Shown here piece after piece: positions 47,104 to 59,330 of a stretch of DNA of 64,000 nt (positions are counted from its first letter, which is position 1; every line of letters starts with the position of its first letter). Below the pieces are notes generated by a model, which was not told the DNA's origin, ran no database searches, and saw nothing but the letters and a program-made list of their open reading frames with translations. This stretch comes from Nectonema munidae. Its lineage: Eukaryota; Nematomorpha; Nectonematoida; Nectonematidae. Both the position numbers and the translations under genes were made by a program. The stretch covers positions 620,001-684,000 of the forward strand of contig JAUIRK010000964.1 in NCBI GenBank assembly GCA_030549495.1, given 5' to 3'.

Positions 47104-48254
47104 GGAAATTGTATATAAATTTCCCACAATGATGAACAAAATCGAACGGAAGCCGTTCGTTGCTTAACATCGTTTATGTAAATACTATTCGGACTCTATG
47201 AGAAAAATATATACTTACCACAATGATGACCAAATGTTTCACCGTAACGTTTTCATCACATTTTTGGAAGAGATATTCATTTATTACCCGTCTATTGCGT
47301 ACGTAATTTATAACTTCGATTCTAATCTGAGGGGAAATAGTACACGCCCACAATGATATTGAGCAATGTAACATATTTATGACATACTCGAAAAAAATAT
47401 TCAGAAATTTTTGCGCCGACATTGTAATTTTTAATTTGTCAGAGATTACTTTTACTATTTTTTTTCATAATACATGCTTAAAAGTTGGGTAAAATTTAAA
47501 TTTTAGACGAGGGCCGATTAGGCCTCTCTTGGTCTTTTAGCGTAAAATCATGCGAGGGTTAAATGATGTAGTAGTGCACTTTAAAATTACGTCACTTGTG
47601 TTCAATTTCTTGTGCAATCTCTATGCCTTTAGCATACACATTATTTTTTTGTATTGTTTCAATTTTGTGAAATCTAATCACTATATTTTAACATCATATG
47701 TCGTCTGTTACGCATTGATTGCGCATCAATTTTCAATGATAACAGTCAATTCATATCAAAGCAAGTCTACTCTCATTTTTATCATATCTTGTTCGAGAGG
47801 GAAACGAACAACAAAAACACAGTGCATTAGAAAGCTATTATGGCTTAAGATTGCAAAGTGCTTATGAATGTTTCGGTTTTCACAAGCTTTTCTATACATG
47901 AAAACCGCTTGTACTGTTTTAAAACTGTTTCTGTATTCAGAATACACAAGTTTCGGTTTTCAAAATACTTTAAATATTTATTTTCATTGAAGGAATTCGG
48001 TGGTATGTGAAAGTTACGGTATTCTCAAGTTTTCGGTTTATTTAAGTTCAACTGTATATTTGGTATAATATTATTCATGTTTAAAATACTTTATTTTCTA
48101 TTAATTTCCTTTATTATATTTTTCAACATTTTTAAATCGATTTTAATTTTTGGTCTCCCCTTCTAGAGATTCCTTGACGTTTCGACATTCCTGCGATTGT
48201 TTCTATACTTCGAGTTTCTTTTCAAAATAAATCTTTTTTCTAAATAATCTTTAA
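47104..48254. other. Upstream region of the L43 gene
   Basis: No TE termini recognised and no gene. TTTCGGTTTTCA-like motifs recur at 47873, 47951 and 48031. The last 60 bases before the ATG (CTTCGAGTTTC, AAATAATC) probably hold the 5' untranslated region. No TATA box is evident. Confidence 0.4.
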
Positions 48255-49184
48255 ATGTCTTTGCGAACTCTGAATTACGTTTATTCTGGAACAACCGCAA
48301 GATCTGGTGCTGCTCTTGCTCTCAGAGTGCGAATACCAACGGGTCCTCTTAAAACCATTTTAAATAATGGAGTAGGTAGGTACTTTTCTCCTCTACAGAG
48401 AGTTTCATTCAAGTTTTCTACTTCCTGTCGTCATTCCTTCACTCTACGGTATCTTTCTAACTTTTTATGTCAAATATCCTTAAGTTTAAATGGCACTTTA
48501 TCAGTCAAAATAAGGTTTTCTTTCTCAACGTTTCTTTATAATTTTTTTTAATATTTTTTGTTAAAGTTAAAATTAAGGAATAAACTCCAACCCTAACTAC
48601 GTCATTAATATATAAATTTATTGGAAATAAAATAGAAAGCCTTAAATTGATGTATTCATTGGAATGTCAAATAAGAATTTATTTTCTTTTATGTAATCAT
48701 AAAAAGTTGGTTTATTTTTAGAGAATTCCTCTCCAAATATGTGGTTGAGTTTGCACATTCTAATCCCGGAATCTGTGTCTATGTAGTGCCTAAAAGTTCT
48801 TTCAAGCCAACCATTTTAGCGGAGTATTGTAAGTATTGCTTGGATCAAATTTTCTTGTGTCTTATATTTTGCTTTCTATTTGTCGTTTTAGCAAACGGCC
48901 ATCATGAAACGCTAATATGCAAAGCACTGACTCCTGATGAAATTTATAAGTGGGTCGAATACTTCAGAATGCGATCTGGACATCCCTGCGTCAGAGTTAT
49001 AAAGCCTTGGTCGGTTAAGCATGCTTCGGTTCAAGGGGTTTGGCATCCATTCTTAAATATAAAGCAGTCCTTCAATACATCCTCCTTTCCCAATGAAGAA
49101 TTTTCGAGAGCCATTCCGCCTTATTCAGCCACTCAACAGCTCTTGGATATTCAGAAAAATGCGGAAAGCGAAAAGAATGCTTAA
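48255..49184 (+). CDS. mRpL43: Mitochondrial ribosomal protein L43 (three exons)
   Basis: Exons are 48255-48448, 48722-48828 and 48892-49184, and they join to 197 codons without a stop. Introns are 273 and 63 nt with GT-AG borders (donors GGTATCTT and TGTAAGTA; acceptors TTTTTAGAG and GTTTTAGCA). The protein is a component of the large subunit of the mitochondrial ribosome. Recognised segments: TGPLKTILNNGVGRYFSPL and QRVSFKFS (exon 1), EFLSKYVVEFAHSNPGICVY (exon 2), and ETLICKAL, HPCVRVIKPW and QGVWHPFLN (exon 3). They follow animal MRPL43 (L51/S25/CI-B8 thioredoxin-like domain) in order. The N-terminus is basic, fitting mitochondrial import. The start is the first ATG in the exon, and a shorter N-terminus is possible. 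An AATAAA lies at 49231. It is the only host gene seen, and it has no in-frame damage. Confidence 0.95.
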
Positions 49185-49230
49185 TTTGAACTCAATGTTG
49201 TGCGTTGTTCATCTTTCCATCTTAAAATCC

Positions 49231-49236
49231 AATAAA
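49231..49236 (+). promoter_or_regulatory. Polyadenylation signal of the L43 gene
   Basis: AATAAA, overlapping further AATAAA copies, lies 47 bp after the stop codon of the L43 gene. Confidence 0.7.
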
Positions 49237-49259
49237 TAAATAAATTATATTCCTTCATA

Positions 49260-50288
49260 ATTTAAAAATTGGAAAGTGCATTATTAAATAATAACGGTAA
49301 TAGCCTGTATTCTAAACAAAATAAATATCAGCAATCCAGTAGCAAAATGTTGTAATGTGCTATCAAGAAGAGTTAAACAACATGGAAGTAATATTCAAGC
49401 GAACTGGAAAACATTAGTGATTAAAACGAACTGTTTATGACCGATTTGTTGTCTTTCAACTTGGCACAACTTTCAGACCCTATTTAAAATTCCAATATTA
49501 AATTTTCTGCTGCAAAAGATTGGATTTGTTTATATGCCTTCATTCTTTAGCATAAATGAGACATGCATGGGGTACTGACTGGAAGCAGCTCATCCTGAAG
49601 CTGACCAACTTCTTCCGATTTCCCAAACATGTTTAGAAGGAACGATGTTTTAAACCTAGATTTTCAACATAGTTGAAGTATTAGAGCGAAATCAAATTTT
49701 GTGAGATCTTGGTAATAGATCAAGGATTCGGTTTATGAATACGAGTATTTTAGAAGGCTTATTTTAACACGTCACTCTTTGTTGCTTAGTGTGCAATTTT
49801 TTTTAATGATAAAATATTTTCTATCTACGCTAAATAGAAAGGAAAATTATATACCAAGTTAATTCATTTTTGGCATCATCAAAAGCTTATCTTATTCGCT
49901 CTCAATAGGAAAGAGGCAGACTCACGCCTGTACCCAGACGGAGGCAATAGGAGGCAGTTGGCCACCCTAAATTTTTAAAATAATTCTAATAAAATTTAGA
50001 AAATATTTACACACAATTACAATTTTTTTCTCAATTTGGATGAATTTTAAAATGTGAATTTCCTCTTCCACAGATGACCAATTTAAAGTTAATCAGAACA
50101 TAGCATTAGCGATCTAGCATTCTGATCTTAATTTTTTTTATAGACTTAGCCTTCCTAAAAAAATTTCTGGTTACGAGTTTGGGTAGACTCATTGGTTTCA
50201 TTCTTGAAACCTTTCATAACTATTATTGGCGTCCGTAGGGAATAATGCAGGGAGGGACATTGATATAGAATTGACTACAAAGTAAAGA
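49260..50288. other. Intergenic, no gene seen
   Basis: A patch at 49920-49975 (GTACCCAGACGGAGGCAATA) is GC-richer and may be a worn transposon end. No pairing end was found. Confidence 0.4.
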
Positions 50289-50894
50289 TTTAGGCCATGG
50301 ATGTCCACCCCGCGGTCCACTTAATACTACGGGGCGGCACGTCATCTTTCAATCTTAAAGAAGTTGTTTATGTACGTTTATAGCTTAGTGGTATGATCTT
50401 CCACTCCAAAGATGTCATTTGTAAGCAGAGATAAATTGTATATAAAATAACTTGTTACTACATCTCTCATATATACACCATATGGTAAAAAACCAACAGA
50501 TTCGATTTTTATTGTAAGTACTTTTTGCTTATATCTGTTACTTGAGAAAAATTTTCCCACGTTCATTGTCAAGATTTATCTCTTGGTAAATCTTTATTAG
50601 ATATTCAACCACCGTACTGTATGCATGTGTTATTATTACCTTAATATGATCACGTGGCTTGAAAGTTTAAAATGTATATTTTTTCATAGTGAATCAAAGA
50701 GTTTTGAATTTAATATTTTCATTTTAATTAATATAATTTACCGCGTTGAAAAATTTACAAAATTTTTGAAATAAGGCATGCTTTATTTGCTTTCATAAAC
50801 TATTTAAGCTATGATAAAAAATGAAAAATCTCAAAAGAAAAAAGACAGTTCAATATCAATTGAACAGATAAATACATTGGAAATGAAACATATG

Positions 50895-51885
50895 GCAATA
50901 TACTTTGCCTCATATGCAATGAAAAAATTACTGTGTGCAATTAATATAATATAATATAATAGCAAGCGTCACTATGTTGCAAAACATGAATAGAGGGCGA
51001 AAGGGGAAAAAGAAATGGAAGAATAAAAAAAAATTCGTAACAAAAGATTTATAATAAAGCGGATACATGCTTTAGAGTTATTTATTCGATAGCCGAGAAA
51101 ATTGCTCAAAAATGTAAACCTCTTGTGAATGGGGGGGGGGGGGGTTAATAAAGGAATGTATTTTAATTGCCTTCAAAGAATACGGTCCTGAAAAAGTGAG
51201 TTTATTCAAAGAAACAAGTTTGTCACATGAAACCATTGCAAGAAGAATTGATGATATATCTAAAAATGTTGATGTTTCATTGCAATCTCATTTATCTAAA
51301 TGTGTTTACTATAATTTAGCAGCTCTGGATGAAAGTCTCGATCAAAGTGATACTGCAAAAGTAGTTATTTTTATCCTAGGAATTGATGGTAATTTTAATG
51401 TAGTGGAAGAAATGCTAGATTTATGTCATATGAAAGGTAAAATAACGGGAAAAGATGTATTGGAAGAAGTAAATTAATGTGTAACTAAGTTTAATGTTGA
51501 TAGAAAAAAATCTTTTCAATTACAACAGATGGAGGTCCTTCAATGACGGGTAAAAATACTGGATTTGTTTCTTTTCTTAAAAAATGCGTTCATCGTGATA
51601 TACTTAGTTATCATTGCTTGATACATCAACAAAATCAATGCGCTTAAAAATTAAACATAAAAGATTTGATGTCAGACTTCGTGAAAGTCGCTAACTTTAT
51701 TAGATTACGAGGATTAAATCGCCGTGAATTCAAAGCATATTTAGAAGAAATTGACAGTGCGTATGAAGATTATTTATACCAATATTTGCTGGAAGAATAC
51801 AACTCCATTCAATTTTTTTATCTTTGTAAAAAACAACTGAAGCTTCTTGAACACATCTTGAATTTTTTTTATCTGTTGATGAAGA
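50895..51885 (+). pseudogene. GTF2IRD2/SCAND3-like hAT transposase remnant
   Basis: In order, with frame changes: CLICNEKITVCN and SKRHYVAKHE (BED-type zinc finger, 50910-51000), AEKIAQKCKPLVNG (51095-51130), then the frame 51196-51477 with LSHETIARRIDDIS, YYNLAALDESLDQSDTAK and GNFNVVEEMLDL. After that come ITTDGGPSMTGKNTGFVSFL, YHCLIHQQNQCA and NFIRLRGLNRREFKAYLEEI (51515-51760). ALDES and TTDG hold the first two catalytic Asp positions of the hAT RNase-H fold. The C-terminal half with the catalytic Glu and dimerisation region is missing. Several frameshifts and stops. A run of 14 G lies at 51131-51144 within it. Confidence 0.75.
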
Positions 51886-51899
51886 TGAAGATCCTATAG

Positions 51900-53594
51900 A
51901 AATCTGATCATCACTTTTAGAAAAACTTTCATTGAAAGAACATTCAGAACTATCACTTTTAGAAACGATTCTTGATTTTGGAATGTGTAAAACATAACTA
52001 TGAATTTAAAAAAAAGTTCAATAGCTAAACTACACAGAATAAAGTTTGAAAATTTTTGTTTTTAATTCAACATCAAAATTCTCTTTTTTGAAATAATCTG
52101 AAAAGATTCAATCAAAAAGACAAAAAAATACAAATTCAATTTATATTTTATTTTTAAGTTACAAAAATATGAAAATTTTCAAAAAAAATTTATAAAAAAA
52201 CCATTTTTTTCACAAAAAAAATTCATAAATATCACCATGGGGTTAAGTTCAATTACTAATAAAATTTAAGGCATTTTTTGTTATAATTAAAACTTTTTAT
52301 GACAAACAATATTGGGTCCAAATGGACCCAAAAAAGAAATGTGAAGTTTTTTTATTTCTACATGTTCACTAAATTATTTTAAATAAAATGCTTTCTATAT
52401 ATGTAAATCTATTTTTAAAATAAAGTCAAAAAGTTTCAGGGCCTCATCTTTATTATTTTGTAATTTTCATAAATTTAAAATTAGTCACAGGTCCAAATGG
52501 ACCCGAAGGGGTAATGAGGGTTAAACTGTGTTTTTGAAAATGAAAAATAATAAAAAATTCAATTTTAGGAGCTGTAAAAATATATATTTTGCTTCCCCTA
52601 TCGACGGGCCTGCTCAACTGTATGTATTCATGTTTAAGCAAAATTTATAAAAGTTAGCGTAGCTATAATATTGATAATAATAATTATAGGATAAAATGAT
52701 ACTAAACACTTTTTAGAGTAAGCTTAGACTTTATTTGTGAAAAAAAATATATATATGTTTCTTTTGGAAAGTTAAGTTGATTGGAAGGCTTATTGGGTTT
52801 GAAATATTTTGATTTTTATTATGGTCTTTGAAACTATTTTTAATATGCTGCTATGTGATGGACACCAAAACTGTTAGTCAAGATTTCACTGAGAATGACG
52901 AGTTTTTATGCAAGATGAAATGTTGATAGTGGAGAAGGTTCATTAATGAAATTTTATGAATGAGAAAAAAAATTATAAAGAATAAAGCTGTGAAAAAAAA
53001 TCTAGAGCTTGTTTGAGATCCATTTTGCATTAATAAATAAAGAGATGTCAGCTGAGTTATATTGAATGTGTAATAAAAGGAAATGCTGATTAGCCTTGAT
53101 AGAATGAGGTTGAGAATGTATGGTTTTTTACACCATTATTAAAATACTATGGGGTCATTCACAATTGATGTCCAACAAAGACTGGGAGGGTTTATGTCGA
53201 TAAGTTGACAAATCATAAATTTGTAAACTAAATAAATAGTCAAAAGTTGAGAGGGGGGTTAAATTAAGCAAAAAAAAAGGTTGACGTTAATTGTGATTGA
53301 CCCCTAAGTGCGGTTGTTTGTTAGTGTGAGTGAAAAATTAATTTTTTTTCAAATTGTATTTACATATGTAGAGTTGAATTTTAAGAGTTACACTGTTTCT
53401 TGTTTGTGGATGCTAAATATAGTGTTATCTAATAATTAGATCTTGATTTCTGCAACTTCCAAGAGAAAAAAGGAAGGCAATAAATATAATAAAATCGGCT
53501 ATAATTATTTTTTCAATATCAAAAGAGATCTTTGTTAGCAAAAAATAACTGAATAAAGAAATCAAAAATAATAAAAAAAAAGTTGGACATCCCT
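51900..53594. other. Non-coding right part of the hAT element
   Basis: AT-rich. GGTCCAAATGGACCC occurs at about 52315 and 52491. GGGGTAATGAGGG next to TTAA at 52508-52524 looks like one piggyBac-type terminus without a visible partner. Confidence 0.45.
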
Positions 53595-53619
53595 GGATTA
53601 GGCATTAGAGTTATTTATT

Positions 53620-54540
53620 TCAAAATATTAAAATTTGTAATCGTCCTTGGTTTTTGTATAAATGTGTCAATCACCTTTTTGATGAATTGTTCTGTATCTT
53701 GAGAAATTCTTTCTCGATGAACACTCATCATACAAAGTACTTCTCTTTTTACAGCTTTCGTGAAAAAATGTTATTATAGTTTTATCACTTCCAATACACA
53801 TTCTTATTTGAGAAAGTGCATTAAGTTCGCTAGCGACAAGATTTAGCTTTTGGATAAAGTTATTTATCTGATCTTGAAAAACATTAATTCTTCCTGCCAT
53901 TACTACTCATGCATCACATCCTTCGATCAACTTTCCTAAATCTAATCCAAAATTTTTAAGTTCTCTAACAATTGTATTTACAAATGAAACAGAATCGAAG
54001 TCATATAACTTAACGAAACCAATAAACTCTCCTCTAACTATTGCTTAAGGTTTACTATTCTATGCGTCAATAAACCTTACATCGAAATATCAGTACCTTT
54101 GGCAAAATATCATAATTTTCATCAGCAATTATAGAAAATCCTTTTGCTTTATTGACTTCATGAATAATGTTTTCTCTTATGAGTTTTTCAATTAAATTGA
54201 TGAGTTCATTTTCTACTCGCACCGAAGTATACCTATTAACTGAGGAAGTTTTCAAATGTTTTAATACCATTTTTAAATCAAAATATATATAACCTTGAAG
54301 ATTTTGGAAAATACTTTTGTTCCACGTAAAGCTATATAATAAGTTCCACAAAACAAAATTGTTGAGAATATAAAGAAAAGTTTTTTTTGGTTCTCCTCAA
54401 TTTCTTATTTTGCAGCATTATTAAGCTGATAAGCAATATTGTTTTTGGGTTCATCGATAACTGGGAAAAATTTATTGCATAATTTGTGCCTTTATATGAC
54501 ACTTACTTTCAACATGTTTTTAAGCAGAATGATGAAAATG
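53620..54540 (-). pseudogene. hAT transposase remnant, P52rIPK/ZMYM1-like
   Basis: Minus-strand frames read, from N to C, MVLKHLKTSSVNRYTSVRV, ENELINLIEKLIRENIIHEV and AKGFSIIADENYDI (54067-54351). Next is FVKLYDFDSVSFVNTIVREL (about 53930-54040), and then the frame 53667-53900 with LNLVASELNALSQIR and IITFFHESCKKRS. This is the order of the DUF4371-like half of hAT transposases such as the P52 repressor relative. ADE is the first catalytic acid position. Its frames are broken and the C-terminal part is missing. It belongs to a different family from hAT copies A-C. Confidence 0.65.
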
Positions 54541-54990
54541 TTTGTATTTTAAAAAAGGTGTTATAATATGAGCACCCTGTAATCCACAATGAACAGGTTA
54601 AGAAAAAGTTGCACAAAATTAAGAAAAACTAAATAATCCGTTATCCAAATCCCTCGCGATTTGTTTATTACACATAAATTCACAATATTAAGTAATATTT
54701 AATTCATTTTTCTTTTGGATACAAAAATTTGTATATTATTAGCAAGCAAGTTAATAAATATAATGAGTCTAACGAGATTTTAATGTAAACAATTAAAATT
54801 TTTATTCTACTATATTTATATTATGAAATAGAAAAAATTGTGAAAAAATATTATAAAACAGTTTAATAAAACAATACAAACGTATAAAAAGTCGGTAGTC
54901 TTGTTATAGAGTAGATAAAAGTCATTTTATACCAGCGCACATAAATGTATATAATGTATTGATTTAAATTATAATTATATAAAGGACTAA
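54541..54990. other. AT-rich spacer
   Basis: No gene or repeat recognised. Confidence 0.4.
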
Positions 54991-55150
54991 CAATTTGGGT
55001 TTCGAGAATATTATTCGACTTAAGCTTTTCACTCCTGTTTAATACAAAAAATGATTGAAATTTTGGGAAATAAAAATGATGCAATACTTTTCCTTTTTGA
55101 CATCTCAAAGGCGTTTCATAGAGTTAGTCATTCATCCATAATAACTATAT
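54991..55150 (+). pseudogene. LINE reverse-transcriptase fragment
   Basis: QFGFREYYST at 54991-55020, then in another frame EILGNKNDAILFLFDISKAF and HRVSHSS at 55056-55140. It closely follows the matching part of the LINE at 180-4026 (QFGFRQYYSIES, ILEGKDDALIFLFDLSKAFD), so it is a short piece of the same or a sister family. The catalytic Asp in LFDISKAF is kept; the residue after SKAF is His where Asp is usual. Confidence 0.75.
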
Positions 55151-55391
55151 AACTGTTGTTTAAGTAAAAGTTCTCTCTTATTTTTATATTCATATCTTTA
55201 AAATCTAATCTATCTTTAAATTTAAGTCTTCTTAAACCTTTAAATCTTCAATATTACAGGGGTTAGTTTGCCTCCGAATAATTTTATATCACTTCTTCAC
55301 TATACACAAAGAAAAATTCACGGAGAAAAATCATAGAAATGCCTCCAAAGAAGTACCCACTACGTGATTATGTAAAGATATATATATATAT
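55151..55391. other. AT-rich spacer
   Basis: No gene. TCTTTAAATTTAAGTCTTC-like direct repeats are at 55195-55250. Confidence 0.4.
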
Positions 55392-56251
55392 CTCATAACC
55401 TGTACGGTTGAACGCGGGTAGACAACTTGAGTGTTATCTCCAACCTGTATTCTACGATGATTCATCTCTAACCTGTATTCTACGATTGTTCATCTTCAAC
55501 CTGTATACTACGATGATTCATCTCCAACCTGTATACTACGATGATTCATCTCCAACCTGTATACTACGATGGTTTCTATTCCATGTACAAATGACTAGGG
55601 AGACAATGTTCAACTTTCTGCTCACATTTTGCTAGATGTAAGATTTGATATACCTCATTCGGGGAGACGATGCTACATAAGTTATTACCTATATACATTA
55701 TATCTGTATATTACGATGGTTCATCTCCAACCTGTATACCGCGATAATTCATCTCCAACCTATCAGTTCATATTTTGCTAGATTTAAGATTTGATATACC
55801 TCATTCAAGGAGAGGATGTTAGATAAGTTATTACCTATATTTTTGCAATTTTTTCACCATATTAAATAATATATTTTATCAAATAATCAAAATAAAATTC
55901 TCTAATCAAAGAATCGAAAAATATTCTTTAAAAAATCCAAAAATATCAAACTTTCTGTTCATATTTTGCTACCTCATACGATGTTACAAAAGTTATTACC
56001 TATACTTTGCAATTTGCACGATTTTAAATATTATATTTGTCAAATAATCAAAATAAAATTCTTTAATCAAAGAATCGAAAAATATTCTTTAAAAAATCAA
56101 AAAATATCAAACTTTCTGTTCATATTTTGCTACCTCATACGATGTTACAAAAGTTATTACCTATACTTTGCAATTTGCACGATTTTAAATATTATATTTG
56201 TCGAATAATCAAAGAATCGAAAAATGTTCAAATCAAAAAATATTTATTCTT
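55392..56251. mobile_element. Single arm of the palindrome element
   Basis: It starts with the same terminus CTCATAACCTGTACGG as the palindrome at 33349 and follows the left arm to about AATATTTATTCTT, where it stops short of the loop. It has fewer 28-bp units and a duplicated internal block (55940-56080 and 56100-56210). It shows that the palindrome is a dispersed family and that single-arm derivatives exist. Confidence 0.8.
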
Positions 56252-56520
56252 GATTCATTTTAAGATTTACACATTTAAATATATATTAAGGCTGGCAAGT
56301 TTTTATTAAGGCTATATTAATTTATAGCCTTTTTATTTATAGCTTTTTATTTATAGCTTTTAATTTATAGCCTTTTTATTTATTAAGGCTATATTAATTT
56401 ATAGGTTTATATTAAGGCTGGCAATTTTTTAGCATTTTACGATTTACACATTTAAATATATACTAAGACTGGCAAGTTGTCTCCCCGGATGTCTTGCCAG
56501 ACCTCTGATAAATATTTACC
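56252..56520. repeat. Complex-repeat debris with TTGCCAG unit
   Basis: TTATAGCTTTT.ATTTATAGC repeats (56300-56400), the ATTTACACATTTAAATATAT motif twice, and one TTGCCAG unit (56465-56515) related to 38033-38135. Confidence 0.7.
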
Positions 56521-58430
56521 CTTTTTATTGAACGAATAATTTTGAAATTAGCATTGACTTTTCTCAGTGTTTAGAGTTTTGTGGTCGGACTACCTCAAAC
56601 ATTTCTTCTCTTCTAAAAATTTTAAGAGTATATCAAAGTATAAATTTATTTCATTACCACCGAACAAAAATAATATTAAAAAATGAGTACTGCTAAAATA
56701 TTTTTAAATTGTAGTTTTATCAACCTATATTTTCTATCCTAAGAGTCATTTATAAAAATATACATATCAAATTAAAAATTATTTTTATAGATAGTTCTGT
56801 TTTTTAACAAGAAGTCATATTTGACTAGCTTTTGTCAATTTTGAGATGTTTATTTGAAATTTAAAGTATTACTAAGATTATAGTACAAAGTTATATATTT
56901 TATACGATAAATAGTACATCACAATAAAATGCCACAAAAATAGATTCATTATTACATTCATTAATTCTACCAAAGAAGATTAAATATTACAAATTTCTTG
57001 AAATTTTTGACATTGAATGAGCCACGATATTATATTTTAAGCCTCAATATTCCTTAAATTTTTAATTAATTTTTAATTTTTGATTTTTTTCAATTTTTTG
57101 CACTAACAACTCTCAAATTTCCCTCCTATTTGACACATCCTTTAGGTTCAACTTTGTTAAGTTTACTTATCCTATATATTTGGTTTTTTTTTTAACTTAA
57201 ATGCATTATTCTTCTACCCATCTCTATTATATATCTTTATTTCTTAAAGGAATTAGAACTCTATAAGATCTAATGAAAAATATATTTTACAATTACTTAC
57301 TTTTTGTAGTCACGCAATTAATTAAATGTTTAAGTAAATATGTCTTCTCTAAAATGAAAATTTGATAATTGAAGGCATATTTTTTATTTTATTCATTAAT
57401 TTGGTATATAAGAAAGTTACAAATTGTAACAATAAGCTTGCCTTTCTTTGTTTTCTCCAGCTATGGAATCTACACATCATAAAATTATCACAAGTATATA
57501 TTTTTTGCTTTCTTTTTTATAAATATTTATTTCATATCAATAAAAATAATTACTAATTGTGCTTCTACTAATGTAAAATATAACTATAATATAAAACAAG
57601 TCTTATCAAAATGTTAGAGTCGGGTTAGAAAAATTAGCTTAATTCCACATTGATATTTTGGTTCTGACTCAAGAACTCTGATCCTGTTACTACATATGTT
57701 AGTTCGATTTGATTTACTTTTAATTCAGTGTATATTAAATATAACATTTAAAAATTCTCAGTTATTTCATTTTATTTTTGCGCATCTATTTTAGAGGGAA
57801 CTTTGTCTCATACGTTTATCCGTTTTAATAATTGAAAATTTTAGGTGAGGGTGTCTACAACCACCTTGTGTCTCCTCCCTGTCTACGTTCCTAAATGCAC
57901 CCCTTTGTTTAAACATAGGTTTTATTAGGTTTCGAAGAAACGTAAGAATTTAATTACATGAGAATTTCTTGGCTGTAACATAATTTTACAAACTATATCT
58001 GAATACAAACAATTCTTTCCTCTTCTAATTGTATTCATTTTAGTTTGCTGGTATTGCATCCAATGGAAGAGCTTAATTACAGTAAAACTTCTTTAAACCG
58101 TCCATCGGAGAGACAAAGAAAAAAGCCGTTTTTTAGGCATGGCTGTTAAGATATTGTTCAAAATTACTCTACCTGTCAACTTTTATATTACCAATTTCTA
58201 AAATTATATGATTAATTCTCTTAAAAAGATTTAATATATTGCCTTCCTCCGCACATTTTAAATTGTAAACTTTCTTTACTATATATCATTTATTATTTTC
58301 AAATGTGAAGTTTGTTTTTTTCAAACTAGAATATTCCTTTATTTCATGTCCGTAATCATAGATGAGTTTTTTGTAAAATGACACTGACAAGGGAACATAA
58401 AGATACATTTGAAACTAAAAATTGACAATT
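56521..58430. other. AT-rich intergenic DNA
   Basis: No gene, no clear repeat. A GC-richer patch at 57840-57905 (GTCTACAACCACCTTGTGTC) is unassigned. Confidence 0.5.
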
Positions 58431-59295
58431 TAAGATGAACTTCGGCTAATCTGTTCGGAGGTTCTAGATGCAGTTTGTTATATAATTGCCTCTGACTCTT
58501 CTGCAGTCCAGCCTAACTTTGTGTAATCAACTTCAGACTTTTTGGTAACGTTATATCCTTGAGCAATGATTACAGCAAGTTGTACGTATCCCACCATGAA
58601 TGCTAGTCTTTCTTCCTTGAAGCATTCATGATATTAAATTCAGCAGGGAGCACCTTGTCTTATATCTCCTTATATCATGCACAGAGATTCAAGATTTGAT
58701 TATGTGGCATATTTACGTTGATTGATCCAAAAATTGTATGAATGTTAGGATCTCGCGTTGCTGAATGTATTGCCCATGATCAGCAATAAAGCTACTTTTT
58801 GAATAGCGGCGAAGCATGTTTTGTCATGATCTGAAATAAGTGTCCCTGATCAAGCAGCCCTCACCCACCTATAGCCCGCCACTTCAAGGGCTATGCGATT
58901 AATAATTTTAAGTGGTAGTTTAACCAACTGCATAGCTTTAATCCAAGTTGGAGGGACTTTATCCAAAAAAAGCTTGCTGAATATGCACAATACATAGTTC
59001 AATTCCATTACTGATATCCTTAATTCAATCAGTAATACTGTTTCTAATGAATGCTGGAAATTTATCCAAAGTATCATCAATTCCAGGATATTGACCTCAT
59101 AATATAACATACAGGGCTAGAGCAACTAAATGGTGTTCTTCTGATTATCGTATGCATCAGGGTAAAATCAACATATTCCAAAAAGTTTATTTAGCTTTTA
59201 GCCTTGATACTCATATAGAGGTCTGCATCAAAGAATTTAGCTCCATAGGAGACTAAATCTATAACAGTGTTAGGCTTATTACCATCCTTATCAGA
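58430..59295 (-). pseudogene. Unidentified decayed coding sequence
   Basis: I do not recognise this. Several minus-strand stretches look coding in composition. They are KDGNKPNTVIDLVSYGAKFF near 59210-59290, the 86-codon frame 58850-59110 (FLDKVPPTWIKAMQLVKLPL), SDHDKTCFAAIQKVALLLIM near 58770-58840, and EERLAFMVGYVQLAVIIAQG followed by YNVTKKSEVDYTKLGW near 58490-58620. They are in different frames or interrupted by stops and are less AT-rich than the surroundings. It could be a processed or broken host gene, a divergent multi-exon gene, or transposon coding DNA. Confidence 0.35.
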
Positions 59296-59330
59296 AGTTT
59301 GGCAAGACCTCTAGGGAGACAACTTGCCAG

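Larger units (their letters stand above)
50297..53595 (+). mobile_element. hAT element with GTF2IRD2-like transposase
   Basis: The left end CATGGATGTCCA (50297) and right end TTGGACATCCCTG (53595) are inverted and close to the CAGGGGTGTCCAA ends of hAT elements that carry GTF2IRD2/ZBED-like transposases. Flanks ATTTAGGC and GATTAGGC agree at 6 of 8 positions. Near the left end, CCGCGGTCCAC and GGGGCGGCAC resemble the GCGGCCC subterminal sites of that group. Transposase remains lie at 50895-51885. The right 1.7 kb is AT-rich. It is an old copy. Confidence 0.6.

Noticed and set aside
47550-47867. 105-codon hydrophobic frame upstream of the L43 gene
   Set aside because: Composition follows the T-rich local DNA; no conserved motif, signal peptide pattern or splice context supports it.
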